Assembly (NCBI RefSeq): GCF_030269445.1
Contig: NZ_BSTJ01000003.1
Location: 744,001 to 808,000 of the forward strand
Source: Actinoallomurus iriomotensis
Lineage (GTDB): Bacteria; Actinomycetota; Actinomycetes; Streptosporangiales; Streptosporangiaceae
DNA: 64,000 bases
Direction of reading: 5' to 3'
The position numbers and the translations under genes are program-made. The first letter of the stretch is position 1. Every line of letters begins with the position of its first letter. The notes below the pieces were generated by a model. That model was given only the letters and a program-made list of their open reading frames with translations. It was not told the origin of the DNA and did not search any database. Positions 50,612-58,396 of this stretch are shown in pieces.

Positions 50612-51060
50612 GGCCGCACCTCCGGTGCCGGCGCGAGCCGCCCGGCGACCACGGTGCCGTACATCATGTGGTCGACGGCCAGCATGGCGCGGTGGACCAG
50701 GCGCCTCTGCTCCCGGTACTGCACGCCCAGGAGCGGGCCGATCCCGAGTTCGAAGGCCAGCCAGACGACCAGGCCGTACAGGGGGCCGATGCGCGGATCG
50801 GCCCGCCACCGGCGCGGGAGCAGGCCGAACGCCGCCCCACCGGCCGCGCCGTAGCCCCAGTGCGCCAGCTCGATGATGGCCGAGCGGTGCTCGGCGGCGA
50901 GCCGTTTGACCTTCCTCGGGGCGTGCCGCTCGACGATGACCTCGGGCGGGCTCTTCTCCAGCAGGCCGATGTTGGCGGTGAAGTCCCGCATGCCGGACAT
51001 GGCCATGGCGGCGATCAACCCGCGCACGCCGGCACGGACGGTCGATGCTGCGTCTGGCAC
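50608..51060 (-). CDS. Uncharacterised membrane protein in the PadR operon
   Basis: 150 residues with hydrophobic segments near 8-25, 70-88 and 97-117 (GPLYGLVVWLAFELGIGPLL) and conserved-looking HRSAIIELAHWGYGAAGGAAFG. It resembles DUF1440-type membrane proteins, without a known function. The GTG at 51060 has GGAGG seven bases upstream. It diverges from the hydrogenase operon across 194 bases. Confidence 0.72.
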   Translation of the reverse strand: MPDAASTVRAGVRGLIAAMAMSGMRDFTANIGLLEKSPPEVIVERHAPRKVKRLAAEHRSAIIELAHWGYGAAGGAAFGLLPRRWRADPRIGPLYGLVVWLAFELGIGPLLGVQYREQRRLVHRAMLAVDHMMYGTVVAGRLAPAPEVRP

Positions 51061-51117
51061 GGTCCACCTCCGGCCTCGGGACGTCACTCGGGAGCGACAC
51101 AGTTCCTGACTCATACC

Positions 51118-51187
51118 CCGTCACACCCGCCGTCACCTGCGAAGACTCTCCGCTAAGTGCGTCCGTCACCTAGGCGTCCGTCACTTA
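51118..51187. repeat. Four CCGTCAC direct repeats upstream of the hydrogenase operon
   Basis: CCGTCAC occurs at 51118-51124, 51130-51136, 51163-51169 and 51178-51184; the last two are part of a 15-base-period repeat GCGTCCGTCAC(C/T)TA. They lie in the divergent promoter region and could bind a regulator. Confidence 0.5.
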
Positions 51188-51254
51188 CGGCGCGCCGCCG
51201 CGGCTTGCTAGACCGGAGTAGCCAGGCGGGACGGTCGTGGGGAGGACGAGGACG

Positions 51255-52340
51255 ATGGAGGCGAGCCCGGTCGACGCCGCGGTCTTCGACCGCGCGCTCG
51301 CGGTGGCCGACGCCATCCTGTACGAGGGCTACCTGCTGTACCCGTACCGGCGTTCGTCGGTCAAGAACCGGTTTCGCTGGCAGTTCGGCGTGCTCACCCC
51401 ACGGGCGTGGGCGGAGGCGCGGGACACGGCCGACGCCGGTGTCGCCGGCTCGGCCGAAGGCTGGTGGCAGCGCACCGAGTGCCTGCTGGCGGCCCCCGAG
51501 CCGGGCGAGGCCGTCGTGCGATGTCGGCTGCGCTTTCTCCAGCTGGTCGTCCGGTCGGTCGAGGAGCGCCTGCCCGACGGCGGCCACCGCCCCGCCGACG
51601 GCCTGGACGTCGGCTCACGGCTCGCGGTGGGCTTCGACGAGGCTCTGCCGCGGGACTTCGGCCTGCGCGTCCGTCTCGCCGACGTCCTGGACCGCGAGCA
51701 GCGGATCGACCTGTGCGCCCCCGGAGGCGAGGACGTCGAGACCCTCGGCGACGACGACGGCCGCCCGGTGGGCCGCGCGCGGTCGCGCCGGTGGCCCGTA
51801 CGGGTCTCGGTGGTCGTCTCGGCGACCCGGTGCGAGACGCCGGCTCCGCTGTTCCGGCTGCGAGTACGCGTCGAGAACGCCGATGCCACGACGCCTCCGG
51901 ACGCGCCACGGCAGGAGGCCCTGCGCCGCTCGCTGATCGCGACGCACTCGCTGCTCGCGGCCGAGGAGTCGTCATTCGTCTCGCTGCTCGAACCGCCCGG
52001 CTGGGCGGAGGCCGAGGCACGCGCCTGCGCGAACGTCCACACGTTCCCCGTGCTGGCGGGCGAGCCCGGCACGCGCGACCTCGTGCTGTCCTCGCCGATC
52101 CTGCTGTACGACCACCCGCGGATCGCGCCGGAGAGCGCCGGTGACCTGCACGACGCCACGGAGATCGACGAGATCCTGTCGCTGCGCACGCTGACACTGA
52201 CCGACGAGGAGAAGCGGGAGGCGCGCGCCACCGACCCGCGAGGCGCGGCGATCGTCGACCGGGTCGACACGATGCCGCCGGAGATCCTCTCCCGCCTGCA
52301 CGGGGCCATCCGTTCACTCGGCCCGTACGGGGAGTCCTGA
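51255..52340 (+). CDS. Hydrogenase-operon protein of unknown function
   Basis: 361 residues, cytosolic, no membrane segment. The opening AVADAILYEGYLLYPYRRSSVKN is characteristic of a protein encoded at the head of actinomycete [NiFe]-hydrogenase operons; later ATHSLLAAEESSFVSLLEPP and SPILLYDHPRIAPES. No catalytic motif is recognised. Its stop overlaps the start of the next small gene (TGATG), tying it to the hydrogenase transcript. A maturation or assembly role is inference from context. Confidence 0.8.
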   Translation: MEASPVDAAVFDRALAVADAILYEGYLLYPYRRSSVKNRFRWQFGVLTPRAWAEARDTADAGVAGSAEGWWQRTECLLAAPEPGEAVVRCRLRFLQLVVRSVEERLPDGGHRPADGLDVGSRLAVGFDEALPRDFGLRVRLADVLDREQRIDLCAPGGEDVETLGDDDGRPVGRARSRRWPVRVSVVVSATRCETPAPLFRLRVRVENADATTPPDAPRQEALRRSLIATHSLLAAEESSFVSLLEPPGWAEAEARACANVHTFPVLAGEPGTRDLVLSSPILLYDHPRIAPESAGDLHDATEIDEILSLRTLTLTDEEKREARATDPRGAAIVDRVDTMPPEILSRLHGAIRSLGPYGES

Positions 52341-52519
52341 TGCGCGCGATCGAACTGCTCGACGAGCTCGGCCGGCGGCTGCGGCAGGCCGAGTCCACGG
52401 CGCCCACCCGCCCACGTCCCGGCGCCCCCGACCGCGCTCCGGCGCTCGCCCTGGCGGCACCGTTCGCCGCGTTCTACGACCGCATCCGTGACCGGCTACG
52501 AGGGAGGCCCCGCACATGA
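52340..52519 (+). CDS. 59-residue protein between accessory gene and hydrogenase small subunit
   Basis: A small gene with overlaps at both ends: ATG shares bases with the upstream stop (TGATG) and its stop overlaps the hydrogenase small-subunit start (ATGA). It has an amphipathic N-terminal helix (MRAIELLDELGRRLRQAES), a Pro-rich middle and a helical end (FAAFYDRIRDRLRGR). No family recognised. The tight coupling makes it a likely real gene despite its size. Confidence 0.7.
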   Translation: MRAIELLDELGRRLRQAESTAPTRPRPGAPDRAPALALAAPFAAFYDRIRDRLRGRPRT

Positions 52520-53604
52520 GCATCGACGCCGGAACCGAAGACGTCGCCCGCGAGCCGACGAGCACGCGGGAGCGCGAGGGCTTCGACCACATCACCATCC
52601 TGTGGATCTCGGAGGGGATGAGCTGCGACGGCGACAGCGTCGCGATGACCGCCGCCCGGCAGCCGCCCATCGAGGACGTCGTCCTCGGTCTCATCCCCGG
52701 CCTGCCCCAGGTCAGCCTGCACAACAAGGTGCTGTCCCCGACGCAGGGCGGCGAGTCGTTCCTCGCACCCTTCCGCGCCGCGGCCGCAGGCGAGCTCGAG
52801 CCCTTCATCCTCGTCATCGAAGGGTCGGTCCCCAACCAGAACATCATCACCGGGGGCGGCTACTGGACCTCCTTCGGCAACGACCCGGAGACCGGCGAAC
52901 CGCTGACCCTCAACTGGTGGATCGACCACCTGGCGCCCAAGGCCTGGGCGGTCGTCGCCGCGGGCACCTGCGCGACGTACGGCGGCATCCACGCGATGGC
53001 CGGCAACCCGACCGGGTGCATGGGACTCGCCGACTACCTCGGCTGGGACTTCAAGTCCACCGGCGGACTCCCGATCGTCAACGTCCCGGGCTGCCCGATC
53101 CAGCCCGACAACTTCATGGAGACCCTCACCTGGGTGCTGCAGCACGCCGCCGGTGACGCGCCGCCGCCTCCGCTGGACCACATGCTGCGCCCGCAGTGGC
53201 TGTTCGGCAAGACCGTGCACGAGGGCTGCGACCGGGCCGGCTACTACGAGCAGGCCGACTTCGCGCACGACTACAACTCGCCCAAGTGCCAGGTGAAGAT
53301 CGGCTGCTGGGGCCCGGTGGTCAACTGCGACGTGCCCAAACGCGGCTGGATGGGCGGGATCGGCGGCTGCCCGAACGTGGGCGGTATCTGCATCGGCTGC
53401 ACGATGCCCGGTTTCCCGGACAAGTTCATGCCCTTCATGGACGAACCGCCGGGCGGCTCGCTCTCCTCCCTGATGGCCAAACCGTACGGCGCGTTCATCC
53501 GCAAGTTGCGCGGCTTCACCAACCAGGCCCTGAACACCGAACCGAAGTGGCACCACAACGAACCCGAGCTGACGAGCGGTTATGACCCGCGCTGGCGTCC
53601 GTGA
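52516..53604 (+). CDS. hhyS: [NiFe] hydrogenase small subunit, group 1h type
   Basis: 362 residues with three Fe-S clusters. The proximal site reads GMSCDGDS, with Asp in place of the usual second Cys, a mark of the oxygen-tolerant actinobacterial-type (group 1h, also called group 5) enzymes. Further ligands: AGTCATYGGIHA, VPGCPIQPDN, and GCWGPVVNCDVPKRG with GGCPNVGGICIGCTMPGFPDK. There is no Tat signal and no membrane anchor at the C-terminus. It relays electrons from H2 oxidation to respiration. It is followed 33 bases later by the large subunit. Confidence 0.95.
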   Translation: MSIDAGTEDVAREPTSTREREGFDHITILWISEGMSCDGDSVAMTAARQPPIEDVVLGLIPGLPQVSLHNKVLSPTQGGESFLAPFRAAAAGELEPFILVIEGSVPNQNIITGGGYWTSFGNDPETGEPLTLNWWIDHLAPKAWAVVAAGTCATYGGIHAMAGNPTGCMGLADYLGWDFKSTGGLPIVNVPGCPIQPDNFMETLTWVLQHAAGDAPPPPLDHMLRPQWLFGKTVHEGCDRAGYYEQADFAHDYNSPKCQVKIGCWGPVVNCDVPKRGWMGGIGGCPNVGGICIGCTMPGFPDKFMPFMDEPPGGSLSSLMAKPYGAFIRKLRGFTNQALNTEPKWHHNEPELTSGYDPRWRP

Positions 53605-53637
53605 CGGACCGGCCGGACAACGAGGAGGGCTTTTCAG

Positions 53638-55422
53638 ATGGCCATGACCGAACGGCCGGCGGACGGCGAACAGCTGGTCGAGATGACCTGGGACCCGATC
53701 ACCCGCATCATCGGCAACCTCGGCATCTACACGAAGATCGATTTCAAGAACCGGCGTGTCGCCCAGTGCCATGCCACGTCGTCGCTGTTCCGCGGCTACT
53801 CGGTGTTCATGAAGGGCAAGGACCCCCGCGACGCCGGCTTCATCACCAGCCGGATCTGCGGCATCTGCGGCGACAACCACACGACCTGCTCGGTCTACGC
53901 GCAGAACATGGCCTACGGCATCAAGACCCCGCCGCTCGGTGAGCACATCCTCAACCTGGGCGAGGCGGCGGAGTACATGTTCGACCACACGCTGTTCCAG
54001 GACAACCTCGTCTTCATCGACTTCTGCGAGGCGATGGTCAAGAAGACCAACCCGAGCGTGCTGAAGCGCGCGAAGCAGACCGAGGCGCCCAACGCCGAGA
54101 TCCACGGGTACCGCACCATCGCCGACATCATGGAGGCCTACAACCCGTACGAAGGCGCGGTCTACAAGCAGGCACTGCAGGTCAGCCGGACGACCCGGGA
54201 GATGTTCTGCAAGATGGAGGGCCGGCACGTCCACCCCTCGACCGTCTATCCGGGCGGAGTGGGGACCATGCCGGAGCCGACCACGTTCACCGACTACCTG
54301 ACCCGGCTGGTGTCGATCCTCGACTTCGTCAAACAGGCCGTCGCGATGAACGACGACGTCTTCGACTTCTTCTACGAGGCGCTGCCCGGCTATGAGGAGG
54401 TCGGCCGCCGCCGCGTCCTGCTCGGCTGCTGGGGCGCCTGGCAGAATCCCGACGTCGTCGACTACCGGTACGAGCACATGACCGACTGGGGACGCGCGAT
54501 GCACGTCACCCCGGGAGTCGTCGTGGACGGCGAGCTGGTCACCACCGACCTCGTCGACATCAACCTCGGCATCCGGATCCTGCTCGGCAGCTCCTACTAC
54601 GAGGACTGGGTGAACGAGGAGCCGTTCGTCACCCACGACCCGCTGGGCAACCCGGTCGACATCCGCCATCCCTGGAACCAGACGACGATCCCGCTGCCGC
54701 AGAAGCGCGACTTCGACGACAAGTACAGCTGGGTGATGAGCCCGCGCTGGCTGGACCGGCGCAGCGGCGAACTCCTCGCGCTCGACACCGGCGGCGGCCC
54801 GTTCGCGCGCCTGTACGTGACCGCCCTGGCCGGGCTGGTGGACACGCCGTACGTGAAGGCGACCGGCTCTAGCGTCCGCATCACCCTGCCCAAGAGCGAG
54901 AAGCTGCCCGAGACGACCCTGGAGTGGAAGATCCCGCAGTGGTCCAACGCCCTCGAGCGGGACCGGGCGCGCGCCTACTTCATCGCCTATTCGGCCGCCA
55001 TGTCGCTGTTCTTCCTCGAACGGGCGATGGGGCTCGTACGGGCCGGCGACACCAAGGTCTTCGAGGACTTCACGGTGCCGGAGGAGGGCATCGGCTGCGG
55101 GTTCCACGAGGCCGTACGCGGGGTGCTGTCCCACCACCTCGTCATCAAGGACAAGAAGATCGCCAACTACCACCCCTATCCGCCGACCCCGTGGAACGCC
55201 AGCCCCCGCGACGTCAACGGCGTGCCGGGGCCGTACGAGGACGCCGTACAGGACATGCCGATCTTCGAGGAGAACGGGCCGGAGGACTTCGTCGGCGTCG
55301 ACATCATGCGCGCGGTGCGCAGCTTCGACCCCTGCCTGCCGTGCGGGGTGCACATGTACCTCGGCGGCGGCAACGTCCTGAAGAAGCTGCACTCGCCGAC
55401 CTTCGGGGCGGCGCATGGCTGA
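53638..55422 (+). CDS. hhyL: [NiFe] hydrogenase large subunit, group 1h type
   Basis: 594 residues. The Ni ligands are in TSRICGICGDNHTT (L1) and the C-terminal DPCLPCGVHMYLGGG (L2). Sequence continues ~18 residues beyond that His, the usual position for protease cleavage during maturation, so a HypD/HybD-type endopeptidase is expected elsewhere. Enzymes of this group oxidise atmospheric H2 during starvation. No hyp maturation genes are in the window. The 3' end overlaps the NifU-like gene by 8 bases. Confidence 0.96.
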   Translation: MAMTERPADGEQLVEMTWDPITRIIGNLGIYTKIDFKNRRVAQCHATSSLFRGYSVFMKGKDPRDAGFITSRICGICGDNHTTCSVYAQNMAYGIKTPPLGEHILNLGEAAEYMFDHTLFQDNLVFIDFCEAMVKKTNPSVLKRAKQTEAPNAEIHGYRTIADIMEAYNPYEGAVYKQALQVSRTTREMFCKMEGRHVHPSTVYPGGVGTMPEPTTFTDYLTRLVSILDFVKQAVAMNDDVFDFFYEALPGYEEVGRRRVLLGCWGAWQNPDVVDYRYEHMTDWGRAMHVTPGVVVDGELVTTDLVDINLGIRILLGSSYYEDWVNEEPFVTHDPLGNPVDIRHPWNQTTIPLPQKRDFDDKYSWVMSPRWLDRRSGELLALDTGGGPFARLYVTALAGLVDTPYVKATGSSVRITLPKSEKLPETTLEWKIPQWSNALERDRARAYFIAYSAAMSLFFLERAMGLVRAGDTKVFEDFTVPEEGIGCGFHEAVRGVLSHHLVIKDKKIANYHPYPPTPWNASPRDVNGVPGPYEDAVQDMPIFEENGPEDFVGVDIMRAVRSFDPCLPCGVHMYLGGGNVLKKLHSPTFGAAHG

Positions 55423-55987
55423 CCGCCCGATCCGGGGCCTGCCGGACGAGGACGTCGAAGCGCTCATCGGCCGGCTGGAAGCGCTGCTCGACCGGCTGGA
55501 GCGGGCCACCGGACCGGTCGCCGAGCTGGCCGCGCAGGCGGTGGAGGGCCTCGCGCTGATGTACGGCACCGCGCTCGCGCGGGTCATGGCGCTGGCCGGC
55601 GACGATGCGCCCGAGCTCGTGTCGGCGCTGGTCCGGGACGAACTCGTGCACCACCTGCTGGCCCTGCACGGCCTCCACCCGCAGCCGGCGCGCGAGCGGG
55701 TGCTCCGCGCCCTCGACGACATCGGGCCCCGGCTCCGCTCCCACGGCGGCGACGTCGAACTGATCGAGGTGACGGACGACGTCGCCCGGCTGCGGTGGTC
55801 CGTCGCGGGCTGCGGTTCCACGTCCGCGGCGATCGGGCGGCTGATCAGCGACGCCGTCGCCGGCGCGGCGCCCGAGTTGCGCGTCGAGGCCGTGACGGCG
55901 TCCGGGGAACCCGGGCCGCCCGCGCTCATCCCGGTGGAGTCGCTGCTGCGCCGACCGGCGACGCCCGTGCGCGGTGACCCCGGATGA
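55415..55987 (+). CDS. Hydrogenase-associated NifU-like protein with degenerate Cys motif
   Basis: 190 residues: a helical N-terminal half (LIGRLEALLDRLERA) and a C-terminal NifU-like domain (LRSHGGDVELIEVTDDVARLR). The scaffold motif normally GACxxCPSS reads VAGCGSTSA, leaving only one Cys, so it may not build clusters in the usual way. Its coupling to the hydrogenase (8-base overlap upstream, 4-base downstream) suggests a dedicated Fe-S delivery or electron-transfer role. Confidence 0.82.
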   Translation: MADRPIRGLPDEDVEALIGRLEALLDRLERATGPVAELAAQAVEGLALMYGTALARVMALAGDDAPELVSALVRDELVHHLLALHGLHPQPARERVLRALDDIGPRLRSHGGDVELIEVTDDVARLRWSVAGCGSTSAAIGRLISDAVAGAAPELRVEAVTASGEPGPPALIPVESLLRRPATPVRGDPG

Positions 55988-56589
55988 GCACCGGCGCGCT
56001 GCCGCGCCTGATCCGCCGTACCGCCGCCGACCGGCCCCGCCGGCGGCCCTGCGACCTCTGCGGTACCCCGCTGGCCGAGGACCACCGGCACCTGCTCGAC
56101 GTACGCGACCGGCGGCCGCTGTGCGCCTGCTACGCCTGTTCCGTGCTGTTCCAGCGGGAGGAGGCGGGCGAGGGCCACTACCGGCTCGTGCCCGAACGCC
56201 GGATCCCCGTCGGCGGCCTGTCACCGGCCCGCCTCGGCGTCCCGGTCGGCCTCGCGTTCTTCGTCGAACGTGCCGACGGCGAGGTGGTCGCCCACTACCC
56301 GAGCCCGGCAGGGGCGACGCAGTGGACCATCGACCGGAACGCCTGGGAGTCGGCCGCTCGGGACTGCCCCGCTCTGGAGGAGCTACGCGCCGAAGTGGAG
56401 GCGCTGCTGGTCAACACGGCACGCGGGCGCTCCGAGGCCTGGCTGGTCCCCATCGAGGACTGTTACCGGCTGATCTCAGTCGTACGCCGGCACTGGACGG
56501 GGATGTTCGGCGGTGACCGGGTATGGCCTGAGATCGAGGGGTTCTTCGAGGAGCTGAGGAGGTGTCATGGGACAGATACGCACCGGTAA
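55984..56589 (+). CDS. DUF5947-type hydrogenase-operon protein
   Basis: 201 residues. An N-terminal zinc-ribbon-like region has CDLCGTPLAEDHRHLLD and LCACYACSVLF, then a mixed alpha/beta region (LGVPVGLAFFVERADGEVVAHYP, WLVPIEDCYRLISVVRRHW). Proteins of this family occur with actinobacterial hydrogenases; function unknown. It overlaps the NifU-like gene by 4 bases and the next small gene by 23. Confidence 0.82.
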   Translation: MSTGALPRLIRRTAADRPRRRPCDLCGTPLAEDHRHLLDVRDRRPLCACYACSVLFQREEAGEGHYRLVPERRIPVGGLSPARLGVPVGLAFFVERADGEVVAHYPSPAGATQWTIDRNAWESAARDCPALEELRAEVEALLVNTARGRSEAWLVPIEDCYRLISVVRRHWTGMFGGDRVWPEIEGFFEELRRCHGTDTHR

Positions 56590-56776
56590 ACCGCATACCA
56601 GGCCTGACGCCCCGGCCCATGTGACGGGGATTCGCGAGGGCAACGAGAGGCGCGGCCACGAACGGCAGATCGGTCATCACGACGACGGCACCGCCGACGC
56701 GCGTCGCTCCACGGGCATCAGGCCCAGGAAGCACGACGCGATACTCAAGATCATGCCGAACCTGCCGCCCGGCTGA
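56567..56776 (+). CDS. Small His/Arg-rich hydrogenase-cluster protein
   Basis: 69 residues, hydrophilic, rich in His and Arg (TRPDAPAHVTGIREGNERRG, ERQIGHHDDG), ending KHDAILKIMPNLPPG. No domain recognised. It starts behind GAGGAGG-like sequence inside the end of the previous gene. It is probably a genuine, conserved small member of the operon. Confidence 0.68.
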   Translation: MGQIRTGKPHTRPDAPAHVTGIREGNERRGHERQIGHHDDGTADARRSTGIRPRKHDAILKIMPNLPPG

Positions 56777-56807
56777 CGCCGCAGGTGCCTGGACTCCTGG
56801 GGGATCG

Positions 56808-56912
56808 ATGGTCAAGAAACTGCTGATCGGAGCCGTCGTCGCCGGCGTCGTCGGCATGGTCATCCACGAACTGCCCGCGCTCCGGCGCGAGATCAAGATC
56901 TGGCGCATGTGA
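56808..56912 (+). CDS. 34-residue DUF6893-like membrane peptide
   Basis: One hydrophobic helix from MVKKLLIGAVVAGVVGMVIH followed by a basic amphipathic tail ending KIWRM. This matches the very small DUF6893-type proteins at the end of actinobacterial hydrogenase operons. GGGGGA precedes the ATG. The operon terminator begins 12 bases after the stop. Confidence 0.7.
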   Translation: MVKKLLIGAVVAGVVGMVIHELPALRREIKIWRM

Positions 56913-56924
56913 GACCCGCGGGGA

Positions 56925-56954
56925 AGCCCGGAGGCGAGGACGCCTCCGGGCTTT
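56925..56954 (+). terminator. Rho-independent terminator of the hydrogenase operon
   Basis: AGCCCGGAGGCG / CGCCTCCGGGCT, a perfect 12-bp stem with loop AGGA, followed by TTTCGTGT. It is the clearest intrinsic terminator in the window. Confidence 0.88.
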
Positions 56955-57020
56955 CGTGTGTTCTGGCGCAGCGGCGGCCGGCTTGACAGCGATGACCCAT
57001 AACCCTTTAACTCAATAACT

Positions 57021-57482
57021 ATGGATATAGATAAAGCTTCTCCGTCGCCGATCGAGTTCCGGCTCGATCCCGGGTCGGGGGTCCCGACCTATCTCCAGCT
57101 GGTCCAGCAGGTGGAGCAGGCACTGCGACTGGGATACCTGCGCGAGGGCGACCAGCTGCCTCGGGTGAAGGACGTCGTCGCCGGGCTGGCGATCAATCCG
57201 AACACCGTGCTGAAGGCCTACCGGGAGCTGGAGCACCGCGGCCTGGTGGCCGGGCGGCGAGGACTGGGCACGTTCGTCTCAGTGGCGCCGGATGTGGTCG
57301 GGCTGCGCGAGCAGGCGGCGTTGCGCAAGAGCATGCTGGCCTGGATGCGCACGGCGAGCGAAGCCGGGGTGGACGAGGAGGGCATGGCCGCGCTGTTCAC
57401 CGCCGCGCTCCACGAACTGCGCCAGGGCCACGACGGGCGGACCGACGACGAGGACGGCGGGCGCGCGGAGGTCAGCGCGTGA
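57021..57482 (+). CDS. GntR-family regulator, YtrA subfamily
   Basis: 153 residues: a wHTH (YLREGDQLPRVKDVVAGLAI, NTVLKAYRELEHRGLV) and a short two-helix tail, the YtrA layout, in which the regulator controls a following ABC transporter. The upstream 40 bases are AT-rich with a likely promoter. Its stop overlaps the ATPase gene (GTGA). Confidence 0.9.
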   Translation: MDIDKASPSPIEFRLDPGSGVPTYLQLVQQVEQALRLGYLREGDQLPRVKDVVAGLAINPNTVLKAYRELEHRGLVAGRRGLGTFVSVAPDVVGLREQAALRKSMLAWMRTASEAGVDEEGMAALFTAALHELRQGHDGRTDDEDGGRAEVSA

Positions 57483-58396
57483 GCGCCGCGATCGAGACGA
57501 CCGGGCTCGGGAAGCGCTACGGACGTACCTGGGCCCTGCGGGACTGCTCACTGGCGATCCCGGCGGGGCACGTGGTCGGTCTGGTCGGACCGAACGGCGC
57601 GGGCAAGACCACCCTGCTGAGCCTGGCCGTGGGCCTGGCCACCCCCACCGCCGGTGAGATCCGGGTACTGGGCGGCACGCCTGCCGGATCGGCCGCCGCG
57701 CTGGACACGGTCGCCTTCGTCGCCCAGGACGCGGCGCTCTACCGCAACGTGTCGGTCGCCGACATGCTGCGCATGGGGCGCGGGATGAACCGGCGCTGGG
57801 ACGCCGAGCGCGCGCACGACCGGCTGAAGGAACTGGGCATCCCGGTGCGGAAGAAGGTCGGCGAACTCTCCGGTGGTCAGCGGTCCCAGGTGGCGCTCAC
57901 CCTGGCGCTCGCCAAACGCCCGCGGTTGCTGATCCTGGACGAGCCGCTCTCCGCCCTGGACCCGCTGGCCCGGCACGAGTTCATGGCGGCGCTGATGGCG
58001 GCGGTGACCGAGGACGGCGTCTCGGTCGTGTTCTCCTCCCACGTCGTCGCCGAGCTGGAGCGGGTCTGTGACTACCTGGTGGTGCTCCAGGACGGACGGG
58101 TGCAGGTGTCCGGCGAGGTCGAGACCCTGACGGCCGAACACCACGTGCTGGTCGGGCCCGCCGAAGAAGCCGACGACGTCGCCCGGCGGTTCCCGGTCGT
58201 CCGCGACCGTCGCACCTCCGCCCAGGCGCATCTGCTCATCCGCACCGGCGATCCGGCCGCCGTCCCGCCGGGCTGGCGACGGCATCCCGTCGCCCTGGAA
58301 GAGATGGTGCTGACCTACATGCGCGAACCGGCCGCCTCCGCACTGCCGGGCCCCGCACGCGTCCCCCACGAGCCGACGGGATCCGGCCTCTCATGA
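57479..58396 (+). CDS. ABC transporter ATP-binding protein
   Basis: 305 residues. Walker A GPNGAGKTT, Q-loop FVAQDAALYRN, signature LSGGQRSQVALTLA, Walker B LLILDEPLSALD and the H-loop FSSHVVAEL are all present, so it is a competent ATPase. A ~90-residue C-terminal extension is typical of ABC-2-type exporters. It starts at a GTG overlapping the regulator and ends 4 bases into the permease gene. Confidence 0.94.
   Translation: MSAAIETTGLGKRYGRTWALRDCSLAIPAGHVVGLVGPNGAGKTTLLSLAVGLATPTAGEIRVLGGTPAGSAAALDTVAFVAQDAALYRNVSVADMLRMGRGMNRRWDAERAHDRLKELGIPVRKKVGELSGGQRSQVALTLALAKRPRLLILDEPLSALDPLARHEFMAALMAAVTEDGVSVVFSSHVVAELERVCDYLVVLQDGRVQVSGEVETLTAEHHVLVGPAEEADDVARRFPVVRDRRTSAQAHLLIRTGDPAAVPPGWRRHPVALEEMVLTYMREPAASALPGPARVPHEPTGSGLS

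Noticed and set aside
52474-56178. 1234-codon minus-strand frame across the hydrogenase genes
   Set aside because: It is antisense to hydrogenase subunits with complete metal-ligand motifs; its own translation has no domain signal. A very long open antisense frame is expected at this GC content.
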